Shown here: positions 1-9,355 of the stretch, one piece after another
How the letters are laid out: the number at the start of each line of letters is the position of its first letter
Numbering within the stretch: the first letter of the stretch is position 1
Assembly (NCBI GenBank): GCA_015499995.1
Contig: JADNRV010000760.1
Span: forward strand, 1 to 14,201
Source: Flammula alnicola
Lineage: Eukaryota > Basidiomycota > Agaricomycetes > Agaricales > Strophariaceae
Length of the DNA stretch: 14,201 nucleotides
Reading direction: 5' to 3'
Made by a program: the position numbers and the translations under genes
Notes under the pieces: model-generated
The model's database searches: none
Seen by the model: the letters and a program-made list of their open reading frames with translations, nothing else
Told to the model about the DNA's origin: nothing

Positions 1-877
1 GGAGCGAGTTCTGCAATGGCTTTGCCAAGCCAACCATCGATATCGAGAAGGCAGATACGTCGATACGTCGTCTGTCAGGGCAATCAAGTCACCAACGAGA
101 GTCGTGGCTTCATCGTCGTATCCACTGAATACATCTCTTCCAGCGAGTACGTCGAGTCGGGCTCTCGACGCAGAGTCAAGACCTTGACGAACAGCTGTCT
201 ATCAAATCAGGACGGATGAGCACCGGAGGAAAAACATCATCAGAAAGCCCACATACTCGTTCAGATACAACGACACCGCGACCGTAGCCTCTGACCGCGG
301 GTCACAATTCATCGAAAATCCAGTGAATATCGCGCCCCTCGGACTCCACTCACACACCTTCCTCGACTCGTCCAGCGGACTGAGGCCCATATCCCAAATG
401 GACATCGCAGACCACACGCTCTTCGATATCGTCACCAACAACCTCCCATCATGTCCCGGCACAAACCTCACATCAGACACCGACGTCCCCGAAGTGCCTG
501 CTATGTATCGTACTGTCCGCGGGGCGGACATGCCGCTGAGCCAGCGCTGGGCAAGGCGGTAGCCAGTCTTGGTGTGCTGGATGAGGTCGGGAGTGGACAG
601 GTCGTCGAGGGCGGTGCTGGGGAAAGGAAAGCCCCGGTCGAGGACGTGGAATGTGCATGCGTTCGTCCAGACGATGCGGAGCGAGGTCAGTTCCTGCAGA
701 CGCTTGCAGGTCTATTGGTTGAGTGTCAGAGCAGTAATTACAGCCGTTTGTTGTGTCTGAAGTATCACATACCTGAGCTAGGCGAAGGATGTGGGGTGGT
801 TCGAGAAACGACACGATGCAGATCAAGACATCCTCGCCCAACCCAGCGAAGGCGAGATGAGGTGAAACTGGAGACAT
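1..877 (-). CDS. F-box protein with WD-like C-terminal region, 3' end off the window, apparent frameshift
   Basis: Reads leftwards off the window. Three exons are seen: 877-773, 711-257 and 198 to the edge, with GT-AG introns 772-712 and 256-199. Exon 1 encodes an F-box (LGEDVLICIVSFLEPPHILRLAQ, then TCKRLQELTSLRIVW in exon 2), the Skp1-binding element of SCF ubiquitin ligases. Exon 2 continues with a segment typical of agaric F-box proteins (VRYIAGTSG, DVRFVPGHDGRLLVTISKS, WSPRGAIFTGFSMNCDP), which look like degenerate WD/propeller strands. I chose the ATG at 877 because it has A at -3; an in-frame ATG at 922 has a poorer context. Exon 3 begins EQLFVKVLTLRRE but meets TGA at 86-84, while the expected continuation (VGDLIALTDD) lies in another frame at about 100-60. 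This suggests a small indel, either real or a sequencing error. The family call is firm; the target protein is unknown and the 3' structure is uncertain. Confidence 0.72.
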
Positions 878-1763
878 TTTACGGGCTCCGCTGCGAGCCT
901 GATCTTCTTCCGGTATTAGCATACGTGACTAGGGAAGACAGTTCGAGTTCCCTTGCACATTGTCGTTGAGTTGATGCCCCCAATGTATACGCGACTACGC
1001 CGTCTGGGAAAATTTAAATTGGATTTACATAAATGTTAGATGGCAGGGATTGGACGTGCGCGTGATTCATGATGTACGGTGCTTACATTTATGGACGATG
1101 ACAGACCCTGTTGAGGAGAGAGGACTTGTATAAACGATACTCGAAGGTATGATGAGAACGAGGGTTTATGCAGTGGGTCAGTCAGGCATCGGGCGCCGGA
1201 GCCGATATGTATTTTCTCACGCAAGATCAACATCGCCAAAAACCAAACCAAAAAAGCTAGCATTCGACCTGCGACTGTACATTCTGAGGCTTGAGCTAGA
1301 GCCAAGCTACAAGTACAGCACATTTGTCTACGCCCCGAGCTTTGTTCTCCCCCGGGTAGCCGGCTTCGCGACTCTTGCTCATTGATCTAGCGTCCTCCCA
1401 TTTTCGGCAGCTGTCTCGTTCCATGATTTACGCCTGTCGTTCGGCAGAAACGAGCTGGCCACTGTTAACGAGCGGGCTGGGAAGTATGATATGACGGATT
1501 TATCGGCTATGCTGTGGGACATTGCGAATTGTAAATGTTGAACGCATTTTTGAACCTCTGGGAGCTCAGAAGGACAAATGACGCTATCGAAACGATGAAG
1601 TGTAAATTTACACACTTGCAATTGACTACCCTGCTGTGACTAGTTTCCGTTTCTGCAACGTCTTGGATCAGCTCCTGGTTGCGTCTGAAATGCCTACTCT
1701 CTTCTGCGGCGTACAGTCTCTAAACGCATGGTGTCAGCCGCGAGAACCGCACAACTGCCTGTC
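878..1763. other. intergenic region between the divergent F-box and secreted-protein genes
   Basis: The two flanking genes point away from each other, so this stretch should hold both promoters. I see no ORF with a recognisable domain, no RNA gene and no strong repeat. Short ORFs on both strands overlap each other and show no family features. Confidence 0.5.
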
Positions 1764-1770
1764 TATAAAA
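1764..1770 (+). promoter_or_regulatory. TATA box of the secreted-protein gene
   Basis: TATAAAA lies 76 bp before the ATG at 1846, followed by a pyrimidine-rich leader (about 1790-1840) as is common upstream of well expressed fungal genes. This places the likely transcription start near 1795-1800. Confidence 0.6.
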
Positions 1771-1845
1771 CCGTCCGCTATCGTCAGCCCTTCAACCTAC
1801 ATATCTTTGTTTCTTAACTTTTCATCTACCACACATTCTTTCAAC

Positions 1846-3121
1846 ATGCGCTCTTTCCTCTGCCTTGTCCCTCTTCTCCTCACTTCTATCCCCCTGGTTT
1901 CCGCCGTGGTCGCCCGTCAGACCCCGCCCGTTTCTGTTGATGGCCACAACCGTCCTCTTACAATTCTCAGTACCGGCGCTCCTGTCACGACCAGAGACCT
2001 TGAGCACACCAACAACTTCACCCGCCGACACGACGGCTGGGTTCCAAGTAAATTTTGAACGGATATACATTTTCTCCGTTGTCTCACTTTATCTTGCAGA
2101 GCACCGCAAGTACCTTGGCCGGCACTGCCACCGGTTCTTATCACTTCTCATCCCTCTCCCATCATTTCGCTACTGACCCGCGATTGCCTTTGAAGTATCT
2201 CCGGCATTATCAGGGTTTACAAAGCCAGCGACCGGAGTGAAATCGGCTTTGTAAATGGAGCGCTGGACAACTTTGGATTGTATGTCTATGGCTTGTTACC
2301 TTCTGTCTCCAAGAAAGTTCACGTAGCATTTGAACAGGCTCGGACTTACGACCGACGCCTCTCAGGCTCTCGAGGTCAGCTTCAAGGTATGCGAGAAACA
2401 ATGCGCTGTCATCGGGCCTCTCGATGCTAAGACCGAGGTATGGTGCATCTTAAATTCCACTCAATTAATTGCATATACATATTACGCATCAGGTTGTGGG
2501 TGTCAACTTCTTCGGTGGTGTCGTCGGCGCTTTCAGCACCAACAATGATCTTGCTGTCGGTAGTACCAAGTAAGTTGTCTTTAGGCCCTCGATACCCACA
2601 TAGTAACCAAGAACTTATGCATATAATGTTTAGCTACGCCTACCTCTCGGGAGTAACCCAGAATAGTAGGTCTTTTGAAGCTTGACTCTTGGACAATCGT
2701 CTCAACTGAAGTCTTTGCGGGTCCCCAGCCAACCCTGGCTCCCCAGCGCAGCCCGGTCCGAACTCTGTTTCTACTGCCATTGGATTTCCGCTGTCGTCCG
2801 AAACTGCGATCTGGTTCCTCGATCTCGCCTCCGACGCGCTTACGGCTCAGTGGATCAACATGGACAATAGTGCGTACAAATTCTCTCTGTCCGCCAATTC
2901 ACTTGGTCACAAATACATTTGCTCTATTGCTAGGTGAACCCCCGACCCATATTGTCTACGCGAACCAAGACAACGACTTTGTGATCACGGGTGACGTTGC
3001 GGCACACACCGCCCGGTTCAATGGCTTCGAAGTGGTGAGTAACCTCTAGAGTGTTATGCGTGAGAAAGGTACATGATTAATTTACGTCGTCTTGTAGAAT
3101 TTCGTCCTCGACTTGAACTAA
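1846..3121 (+). CDS. secreted protein of unknown function, nine exons, 264 aa
   Basis: I do not recognise the family. The proposed exons are 1846-2047, 2100-2133, 2196-2279, 2338-2437, 2493-2569, 2634-2665, 2729-2869, 2934-3034 and 3098-3121. All introns are GT-AG, 52-64 nt, and phases agree to a TAA at 3119-3121. Residues 1-20 (MRSFLCLVPLLLTSIPLVSA) form a classic signal peptide. The mature part holds LTILSTGAPVTTRDLEHTNNF, then strands such as GIIRVYKASDRSEIGFVNG, GLTTDASQALEVSFKV, VVGVNFFGGVVGAFSTNNDLA and YAYLSGVTQ, a Pro/Ser/Gly-rich linker (NPGSPAQPGPNSVS), then AIWFLDLASDALTAQWINMD and a C-terminus ending NFVLDLN. Alternating hydrophobic strands suggest a beta-rich extracellular fold. 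Exon 2 is the weak point: the phase-consistent frame gives basic KHRKYLGRHCHR, while another frame reads STASTLAGTATG, more like a secreted protein. That exon may be mis-modelled or hide compensating indels. Confidence 0.75.
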
Positions 3122-3941
3122 TCGTGGACTCCTCTGCCTTGATGAGATTCTTTTCCCGGGCTGTTCTGCTTTTCGTTTCTATTTCTATTTCTTCTAGCTC
3201 GACCGGCTGAAGGAATTTCACTCTTTTTTCCATCCCACTCCTTTGGTGTTTATTTTTGTGATATTTAGTCCTGAGCGCAATCAAGGTCTTGGTGTAGTCT
3301 GGTCCGAAACTAGCGTTGGCGGTATTAGCTATAGTCAGATAGCTATAGTCAGATATTCAATAGTAACATTTGCTGCTCATTTCGCATTATGAGTTTCATG
3401 GAAAGCCATCCGCCGAAGCGAACACCCAGGGCAGGGCTTGAACCATTCTCTTCCACCCCTCGTCCTTATTCGCAGATGTTTTCCATTGATTTTCCAAAAC
3501 ATCGATCCTGGTGCTGGGATATTGTTGTGGATTCAAACGGAGATCCATGTACATGCAGCATGGCAACCCCAAGGGATGTCCAAGATCGAGTGCTGGTACG
3601 AACATGTCGAAGGCGATGGCACTCGTAATGTCGGCGCTCGCTACTCGAGCACACATTTCCATCAGTATGCCGTGGGTCCAAACTCGAACCGGGAAAACTA
3701 AATGCGTGGCCGAATCGCTCTCGAGCCCTCTAGCTCTTTTGTACTCCCTCACTTGTGACCCTCCTGGGGATACCGTATCATTCCGTCCACGACGTCGACT
3801 CAGTCTACCAATGTCCTCTTCCGAGTCAGACTTGTTTAGAAAAAGGTATAAAATAAACGCAGTAATTAATTTTACAGAGTGAAAGCACTGAATGATATTG
3901 TACGAAGACATGAATGGGTTTCGATTTCAACCGCACCATCC
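3122..3941. other. intergenic region, no recognisable gene
   Basis: Several overlapping ORFs of 70-170 codons occur on both strands between about 3390 and 3910. The longest is on the minus strand (3911-3396). None carries a motif I know, and they shadow each other, so I do not call any. A short tandem repeat at 3326-3353 is listed separately. Confidence 0.4.
3326..3353. repeat. 14-bp direct tandem duplication
   Basis: The unit TAGCTATAGTCAGA occurs twice in perfect head-to-tail copies (3326-3339 and 3340-3353), followed by TA. It lies 3' of the secreted-protein gene and has no evident role. Confidence 0.85.
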
Positions 3942-4444
3942 TCACGACCAGCCGCTCTTGACCCAGCTGCTGCCGTTAAGGATCTCCACAGCACTTGCCC
4001 TGTATGTGGGGTTGATCGCAAGACACGATCTCAGGAACGAAGCGGTGGAAGAGACATCTTTTTCTTCTATCTTTCCGCATTCAGCGAGTAGACTGAGCTT
4101 CCCAAGAGTGTCTCTTGCCGTCGCGACTGGCGAGGAGATGTATGAATCAGAGAAAAGTGGGCTCCCTGTCAATAGAAGATATGTCTGTTGATGACGATAA
4201 TAAGCCTGTAGCTGACACGAAAAAGTGAAACGAGACTCAGACACTTACGGTGCATCCCAACTGGCAACATCCATACATCGGATTTGCCATCAATCCTTCT
4301 CCTTCTCCTTTGGAGCACTTCCGGGGCAAGGAAGTCCTTGCGAGCGTCTGAAGTCATACCACTTCCTATCGGACGTGCTAGAATATCATTTAGTTTGTGA
4401 ATTCGAAGATGAGCGGGATCCATACCATGTGCGAAATTGCTCAA
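3942..4444 (-). pseudogene. protein kinase C-lobe remnant
   Basis: Upstream part 4444-4249 carries kinase subdomains VIII-IX: the APE motif in DFLAPEVLQRR followed by IDGKSDVW. A GT-AG intron (4248-4185) leads to 4184-3942, which reads TYLLLTGSPLFSD, then EKDVSSTASFLRSCLAINP and YRASAVEILNG.SWV, the subdomain X-XI pattern (FL..CL..NP..R.....L...W) of serine/threonine kinases. The expected LGCT of subdomain IX is encoded just before the intron in a different frame from DVWM, implying a one-base shift at about 4250-4270. No glycine loop, VAIK lysine or HRD/DFG loop was found upstream, so the N-lobe is missing. I infer a decayed fragment. Alternatives are a mis-sequenced gene with an unrecognised 5' part or a pseudokinase. 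The fold assignment is good; subfamily is not determinable. Confidence 0.6.
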
Positions 4445-4472
4445 GTAGGAATAAAGCTTTGAATAATATATG

Positions 4473-4498
4473 AATACAGTCGCAATACAGTCGCAATA
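4473..4498. repeat. 11-bp tandem duplication
   Basis: AATACAGTCGC occurs twice in a row (4473-4483 and 4484-4494) with a partial third copy AATA. Confidence 0.8.
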
Positions 4499-4519
4499 AG
4501 ATCGACACCATTCTAAAGT

Positions 4520-4549
4520 CCCTAATTTCCCTAATTTCCCTAAATTTCC
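4520..4549. repeat. short CCCTAATTT-like microsatellite
   Basis: Three near-perfect copies of CCCTAATTT (the last with an extra A) follow one another. On the other strand this reads AAATTAGGG, superficially similar to the fungal telomere unit TTAGGG but with a different period. Confidence 0.7.
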
Positions 4550-4578
4550 TTATTCACACCTTATTCTGTCCTAATCCG

Positions 4579-4600
4579 TCCTAATCGACATGGATTAGGA
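4579..4600. repeat. 8-bp inverted repeat
   Basis: TCCTAATC and GATTAGGA face each other across a six-base spacer, GACATG. Two more CCTAAT-type words lie just to the left. It could form a small hairpin or be a leftover of the flanking TAATCC-rich repeats. Confidence 0.6.
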
Positions 4601-4867
4601 AAGGAGGTTTCCTGATGTGTTCTCTTTCTCCTTTTTCATCTCACGGACTAAAACTGATGATACCTACCTATCGCCATTTCCCACTCTACATATGACTCGC
4701 TCTGTACCTACAATGTAACGGCACAACCTCTGTACATTCTGAATCAATGTCAGTAGATTGGCATCGTAACGAAGCATCTCAGCAACCATCATGCAAATGC
4801 AATGTTTAGATCTTGTTTGAATCCTGTGGCAACAACAAAACAAGTCAAGGAATATACAAGGCAGGAT

Positions 4868-6006
4868 TTACATGGTTTTTGAGATCCACGTCGCAACCGC
4901 TTGGTGGCGCTCCTCACGCTCCTCTAAACTGTTCTCCATAACTCTCCCAAGATCCAAAGCCAATGACGGCCATTCCGCCTCGCTGTCCGTGCCATCATCA
5001 TCAGAGTCCCCCTCCATACGAAGAGGTAACTCAGAAAAGTCAATATTCTCGAGATTTTTGTAGTCATCATGGGCAAATCTCTTGAGTACGCACTGAAGGT
5101 AATGCCAACGAAAGAGGCCGGGAGGAGGAAGATTATTGAGCTGGGGCTGGGGAGGGCTTGTATGGTGCCCATGGATGGCGGGGTGGGCTGTTGGTCTCCG
5201 AAATCTTCCAAATATCGTGTACTCCATATTAGCTGGTTCGATAGAGAACATATGACACTCGTAATTGTTCTAAACGGTTGATCAATGAAAATTTAAGAGA
5301 TGAGAGAAGAACTCCTCACCGGGGAGACAAAACGAAGGCCCATCTCATACTTATCAAACCATGCATCGAGCGTCTCCGACAAACACAGGCCAAAAATTTC
5401 GTTGTAGATTGAGAGATTTGGGGGGAGGGGGAGAGATGTGAAAGTACGGAAGACGATTCGCCCAACATGATCCCCCATGCGCTTGGGGCAAATGTGACTG
5501 TTCACTATTGGATCATCTATCGCCGTCACCCAGCACTGTCCATCGCGCCCCTTCACGCGATCGGCCATGGTGCTTGCGTTCCCGGTCGCGGTGGTAATGG
5601 ATTTCCCCACGCGCTGACTGATTTTCGAGAGGCCGACCGTAATTCCGACCGGAAGATCGTAGCGGTAGATCGACGCAGTTAACTGGTCTGTGGTGGCAAC
5701 AGGGCGCCACTGCTGCCGCGGCTCCTTCCATACCAGCAACGAACCACGGTGGTCGGCAGGATCGCAAATGTCATGGGCAAGATCAATCAACCATTTAGAC
5801 GCCTCTTGGCGAGAATATCGAACGAAATCATCGAGGGGTCCTCTGAGAAGGCAAATCGAGGGGGTAGATGGAGAGTTAGCGCCGGGGGTCATGGCTGTGG
5901 CGGCGAGGATGTCGTCGGAAATCATTGGTGGTGCTACGGGATAGAGACGGACGGAGGGGGAGTTGACGCGGAGCTCAAGTATTCCTGTGAGATCCAGTAG
6001 TTGCAT
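4868..6006 (-). CDS. HNH-nuclease-domain-like protein of basidiomycetes, 362 aa
   Basis: Two exons, 6006-5320 and 5269-4868, are joined by a 50-nt GT-AG intron in phase 0; the stop is TAA at 4870-4868. Residues about 150-185 (RVKGRDGQCWVTAIDD then IVNSHICPKRMGD) match the HNH_2-type pattern: a Cys after RDG, then SHI.P, then D. A following segment (LSIYNEIFGLCLSETLDAWFD) replaces the usual RNGL..L...H.LFD, so the last catalytic His is not obvious. The C-terminal half has LPPPGLFRWHYLQCVLKRFAH, LPLRMEGDSDDDGTDSEAEW and a charged ending (EEREERHQAVATWISKTM), a layout I associate with a lineage-expanded agaric family. Whether it cleaves DNA is unknown. The start is uncertain: ATG 6120 is in frame upstream, and ATG 6070 has a better context but opens MSLPSLPPIPP in another frame. 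Confidence 0.78.
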
Positions 6007-6120
6007 CGGGATAACTGTCTGAATTGGACGGTCCAGATGGAGGGATGGGAGGAAGGGATGGCAATGACATGGCGAGCTGAGCGAAACCAAAGCGAAACAC
6101 GGTGTCTGATATCCAGTCAC

Positions 6121-6497
6121 GAGTCACCGGACAAACAAAGACAAAGTGTAACGGATCGGTACTTTTCCACGTCATGGAACTTCGGCCAACTCGGCAAGAA
6201 TCTTGGAGTTTATACAATACTGGAACATCTTCGATAGGGGGGGAAGAACTTGACGAGCCCGAGCTAGTTGTATGATAACACATTCATAGCGTTAACTAAC
6301 CAGCTAACTGCCTGTATAGGTTTATCCGTTTGTCCCTTTCTTGCGTTACCAAGAGACGCCGAAAACTGGTTGTTCAATTGCGCGTGCACGACACGCAAGA
6401 ACTTCAAACCAGTAAGAGCATTGTCGCTTCCTTATTCCGAGTGCAATTTTGATACACTTGGCTGGTGACAGCTGGCCCCTGGGAAAGCTCTACCCTA
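6121..6497. other. intergenic region upstream of the HNH-like gene
   Basis: This likely holds the promoter of the HNH-like gene. A minus-strand ORF from 6283 overlaps the gene's 5' end but shows no domain apart from the MSLPSLPPIPP stretch starting at 6070. Nothing else was recognised. Confidence 0.4.
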
Positions 6498-6860
6498 CGA
6501 CGCTGTCCCCGGCGTCTCCAATTTGGCCCTTTGGAACTTGGGCTCCCTAGGGTATCTTCGCACGTTCGTGTCCTCGAGGAAACGGTCATCCAACAGGACT
6601 AGATTCAGTCCTGTCCATTGCAACGCCTCGGCGCGTCTGCATTGGATACGTTTTTCGAAGTTTGGTAATGTTGCCTCCCTAGGGCTTCCTTAGGTGCTTG
6701 TATTCTGAAGGAAGGTTCATCCGGCTGGTTATCTTCGATCCCGTCGGTTGACGACGCCTCTGCGCATCTGTATTGGCCATTTTTCTGCCCTTGTTGCCCC
6801 TATACGGCACCTCAGTGTTCATATTTTTGAGGTGAGTTATTGGAATGGTATATGTTTTAC
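6498..6860. repeat. three degenerate tandem repeats, unit about 120-130 bp
   Basis: Three worn copies start near 6498, 6621 and 6751. Shared landmarks in order are: (a) CGACGC/CAACGC followed by GCGTCT.CA.TTGG-like words at about 6512, 6632 and 6762; (b) CTCCCTAGGG at 6543 and 6675, matched by CCCCTATACGG at about 6797; (c) a GAGG/GAAGG.....TCATCC-like block at about 6574, 6707 and 6830. Spacing between equivalent landmarks is about 120-132 bp. There is no long ORF across the copies. The origin (old minisatellite or eroded element) is unknown. Confidence 0.6.
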
Positions 6861-6980
6861 AAGGACGAAGCGCCCTCGGTCCTATCAGCGAGCGACCAGA
6901 TAAACGGCACTCCCAGTCAAATAAGAATGTAAATAAATGGCAGAGATTGAATAAATATAATGTATAATTCCAGCTGTACG

Positions 6981-9313
6981 CTAATTGTTATCCGCTTTAA
7001 TAATATCTGCCGCCCTTTCGGCCAAGATATAAACCGCTCCCTGGGGATGGCTGCTCGGAACAAAGGGCTGCACAAAGTAATCAATGCGAATCAGCTCAGT
7101 CGACCTGGATGATCTCAAATCAGAACACTCACGAAAACAGACGCATCGACAATACGAAGGCCATCAATACCCTTGACCGTCAGGTCTGGATTGACTACAC
7201 CGGTAGTGGAATTCTGAGCAGCCATGCCTGCCGTACCAACAGGATGGAAGATGGTTGTCGTGAGACCTCTCACATAGGCATCAATCTCCGCGTCGGAGAA
7301 GGTTGCTGAGAAATTACCAGCAGGCCCGATTACGTAGCCATCCCAAGCAGGAGCAGAAACAAAGCGCAGCATGGCTCTGACGCTCTCGCGCATGACGAAG
7401 ATGTCAAATTCAGTAGTCAAGTAGTTGGGATCAATGAGAGGCTGCTCGAAAGGATTGGTGGAATTGATTTTGACAGTTCCCCCTGTGGTAAAGAGAACCT
7501 GGGTCAGACAGTGTGTTTAGAGTCTATCAATTCCACTGACGAGATGTGGGACTGAGCAATATCGTCACCGCTGCCATGAAACTTCCTGTAGCAGGTATGG
7601 AAGTTCCAGGGTTCAACCAGAAGTTCTGCGACAGTAATCAGCGACGCATACGGTGGAAATATTTAGCATACATACAGTGAAAATGAATTCATAGTGAGGA
7701 GACTCCGGACCAGCAGAAGGGTCGGAGGTGGAATCGAATACGCTAGAGTTTGCAGGAATCCTGGCAAACCCAAACTGGTTCGCGATAGGGTTAGCAATAA
7801 GACCAGTCTTGTTCGCGGTCCATTGAGCGATGGCGGCATTTAACAAAGCGGGATCTCTGAGGATATGGTCAAAGCTGGCGTTGCCATTAACACTGAAGAG
7901 ATTGGGAAGCAAGGTATGGTCCGAAAGGTTTCTTCCAACCGAAGGAATGTTGACAAGGACTGGAATATTTAATGGGTCGAGATCTTCGCTGTTTCCAATG
8001 CCCGACAGTTGAAGGATTTGCGTGTTTCCAACTGAGCCGGCCGAGAGAATGACTTCTTTTAGCGCTGTGACTTCAACTGAAGAGTTTCCTAGTGATGTCA
8101 GGCATTAGCACATGTTTGTGAATTTTGGAATATTGAAAGGTCGTTTACCGGCAGCGGAAGGTGAAGATGCCGGAGTTACGGTAAACTTAACGCCACGGAA
8201 AGCCGTAGCGCCAGTCTGAACGAGCTTGGTGACAGTGGCGTGAATTAAAACAGTGAGGTTTGGTCGCCCATTTGCATTCGCCAAGTAGCTCGTAGACGAA
8301 CTACTTCTCATCCCTCCACCCGCGGAAGATTGGATCCACCCAGTCCCAAGAAGACTTCGGTCGATTCCGCTGGTATCTTCGTTAAACGGAAACTCTGGCA
8401 GTTGCTGTGTAGTGTTGATTACACGGCTGTCGATTGTTTGATTGTTAACCGGAAGGCTGATGAATACTTCGCCGTTGAATCCATGCAGTGAGGGGATAAA
8501 TTGACCAGTGGTGTTGTGACCGTCGATTGGCGGTTGGAACTTCTCATGCTAAAAAATCGGTAAAAACGAGGTTAGCTTTTTCGAAAAATACTGATGTATC
8601 TATTGTATTTGTGCGCACCTTCTGAACATATTGTCTCATATTACTCCATGCCCATTCTGGATCATCGGTGATATTTGCTATCCTGTCCCAGTCTTCGGTG
8701 GATCCATATTGGTGGAGGAGATAATCTACCCAAGAGATATTGAATGAGCACATTGACTTTGTTTCATGAGACTCACTGGCAGTACTACAGCCCCCAAGCA
8801 ACTTTCCACGAGGGTAAGGAAACGTACGACCATCCATTCCACTCTGGGGAACGATCGTATAATTCCAATCGAATGGGGTGTCTGGGCATTCCACATGGTC
8901 AGAGAGCCGTTTTCAAACCAATAATCAATGGGAGCACACCTGGAGTCACTTGTGGTGCGAGGAAAGGTGCTATTGCCGTAATCACACCCTCGTCACTAAA
9001 AATCACAGTATGGTAAATGAAATGCTGAAGGAATATATCGCCTCCTGTTTACCTTACGCCAGCCTCAAGGACGAGGACCGTTGTGTTTGCATCTTCAGTC
9101 AGTCTGTTGGCCAGGACGAGTCCGGCATTTCCAGCTGTGCGAGATCGTTAGCAGACCGAATCGCTTGATACTCGAGGCACACTACGCACCTCCGACAATG
9201 ACATAGTCGTATGTCAGTGTCTTCAGCTCGGAAGGGTCTGTAATAGTAACCCCCAGGGAAGGCGTGAGCAGAACAGAAGAGATTGCAAGGAAACGAAGAA
9301 GTGAGGACTGCAT
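6981..9313 (-). CDS. aryl-alcohol-oxidase-like GMC oxidoreductase, copy A (intact)
   Basis: Secreted FAD-dependent oxidase predicted to oxidise aromatic or allylic primary alcohols to aldehydes and release H2O2. Ten exons: 9313-9190, 9134-9053, 8995-8940, 8881-8777, 8725-8619, 8548-8149, 8088-7676, 7625-7541, 7482-7133, 7067-6981; nine GT-AG introns of 50-70 nt. All phases agree, giving 602 residues, close to the 593 of Pleurotus eryngii AAO. Signal peptide at 1-21; FAD-binding GxGxxG at 41-46 (GAGNAG); ribose-binding Glu65 in VLVLEAG; GMC signature 1 around YPRGKLLGG (110-118); signature 2 around 309-323 (GSVGNTQILQLSGIG, with Q where the pattern has P). Catalytic pair His537 (TIFHPVGTAGM) and His581 (SSHPQG), 44 residues apart as in P. 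eryngii AAO (His502/His546). Several N-glycosylation sequons. The GMC/AAO family is certain; substrate is inferred. One donor (intron 8) is the weaker GTCAGT. Confidence 0.95.
8285..8437 (-). repeat. 153-bp tract identical to 11972-12124
   Basis: In exon 6 of copy A, 153 consecutive bases are identical to copy B, including third codon positions. Immediately outside, mismatches return every few bases (for example TTGATTGTTAACCGG against CTGGTTGTTGACTGG). It encodes the segment around VINTTQQLPEFPFNEDTSG to GGGMRSSSSTSY. Confidence 0.85.
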
Positions 9314-9348
9314 GTCTATACAGTACTACTAGTCAAAAATAGGGAACC

Positions 9349-9355
9349 TTTTATA
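9349..9355 (-). promoter_or_regulatory. TATA box of AAO copy A
   Basis: TATAAAA on the minus strand ends 35 bases before the ATG at 9313, inside a stretch closely conserved upstream of copy B. If used, the 5' UTR would be only a few bases, so a second start site or a 5' UTR intron is possible. Confidence 0.5.

Larger units (their letters stand above)
4445..4867. other. intergenic region with short AT-rich repeats
   Basis: No gene was recognised. The left part contains an 11-bp tandem pair, CCCTAATTT-type repeats and an inverted repeat, listed separately. The right part (about 4620-4867) probably includes the 3' UTR of the HNH-like gene, which ends at 4868. Confidence 0.4.

Noticed and set aside
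451..969. 172-codon plus-strand ORF at the left end
   Set aside because: It is the antisense shadow of the F-box gene exons and contains their intron.
3396..3911. 171-codon minus-strand ORF, with competing ORFs on the plus strand
   Set aside because: No recognisable motif in any frame, several equally long overlapping frames, and no plausible splice partner; could be a remnant but nothing supports a gene.
4520..4549. Telomere-like CCCTAA repeat
   Set aside because: The period is nine bases (CCCTAATTT), with only three copies and ordinary genes on both sides; not a telomere or clear interstitial telomeric tract.
8882..8939. Apparent frameshifts in exon 3-4 of AAO copy A, with an open stretch around WFENGSL
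   Set aside because: The segment is an intron with donor GTGTGC, branch CTGAC and acceptor CCCAG; removing it restores [11 protein letters not shown], the expected AAO sequence. Copy B has the matching intron (12626-12564).
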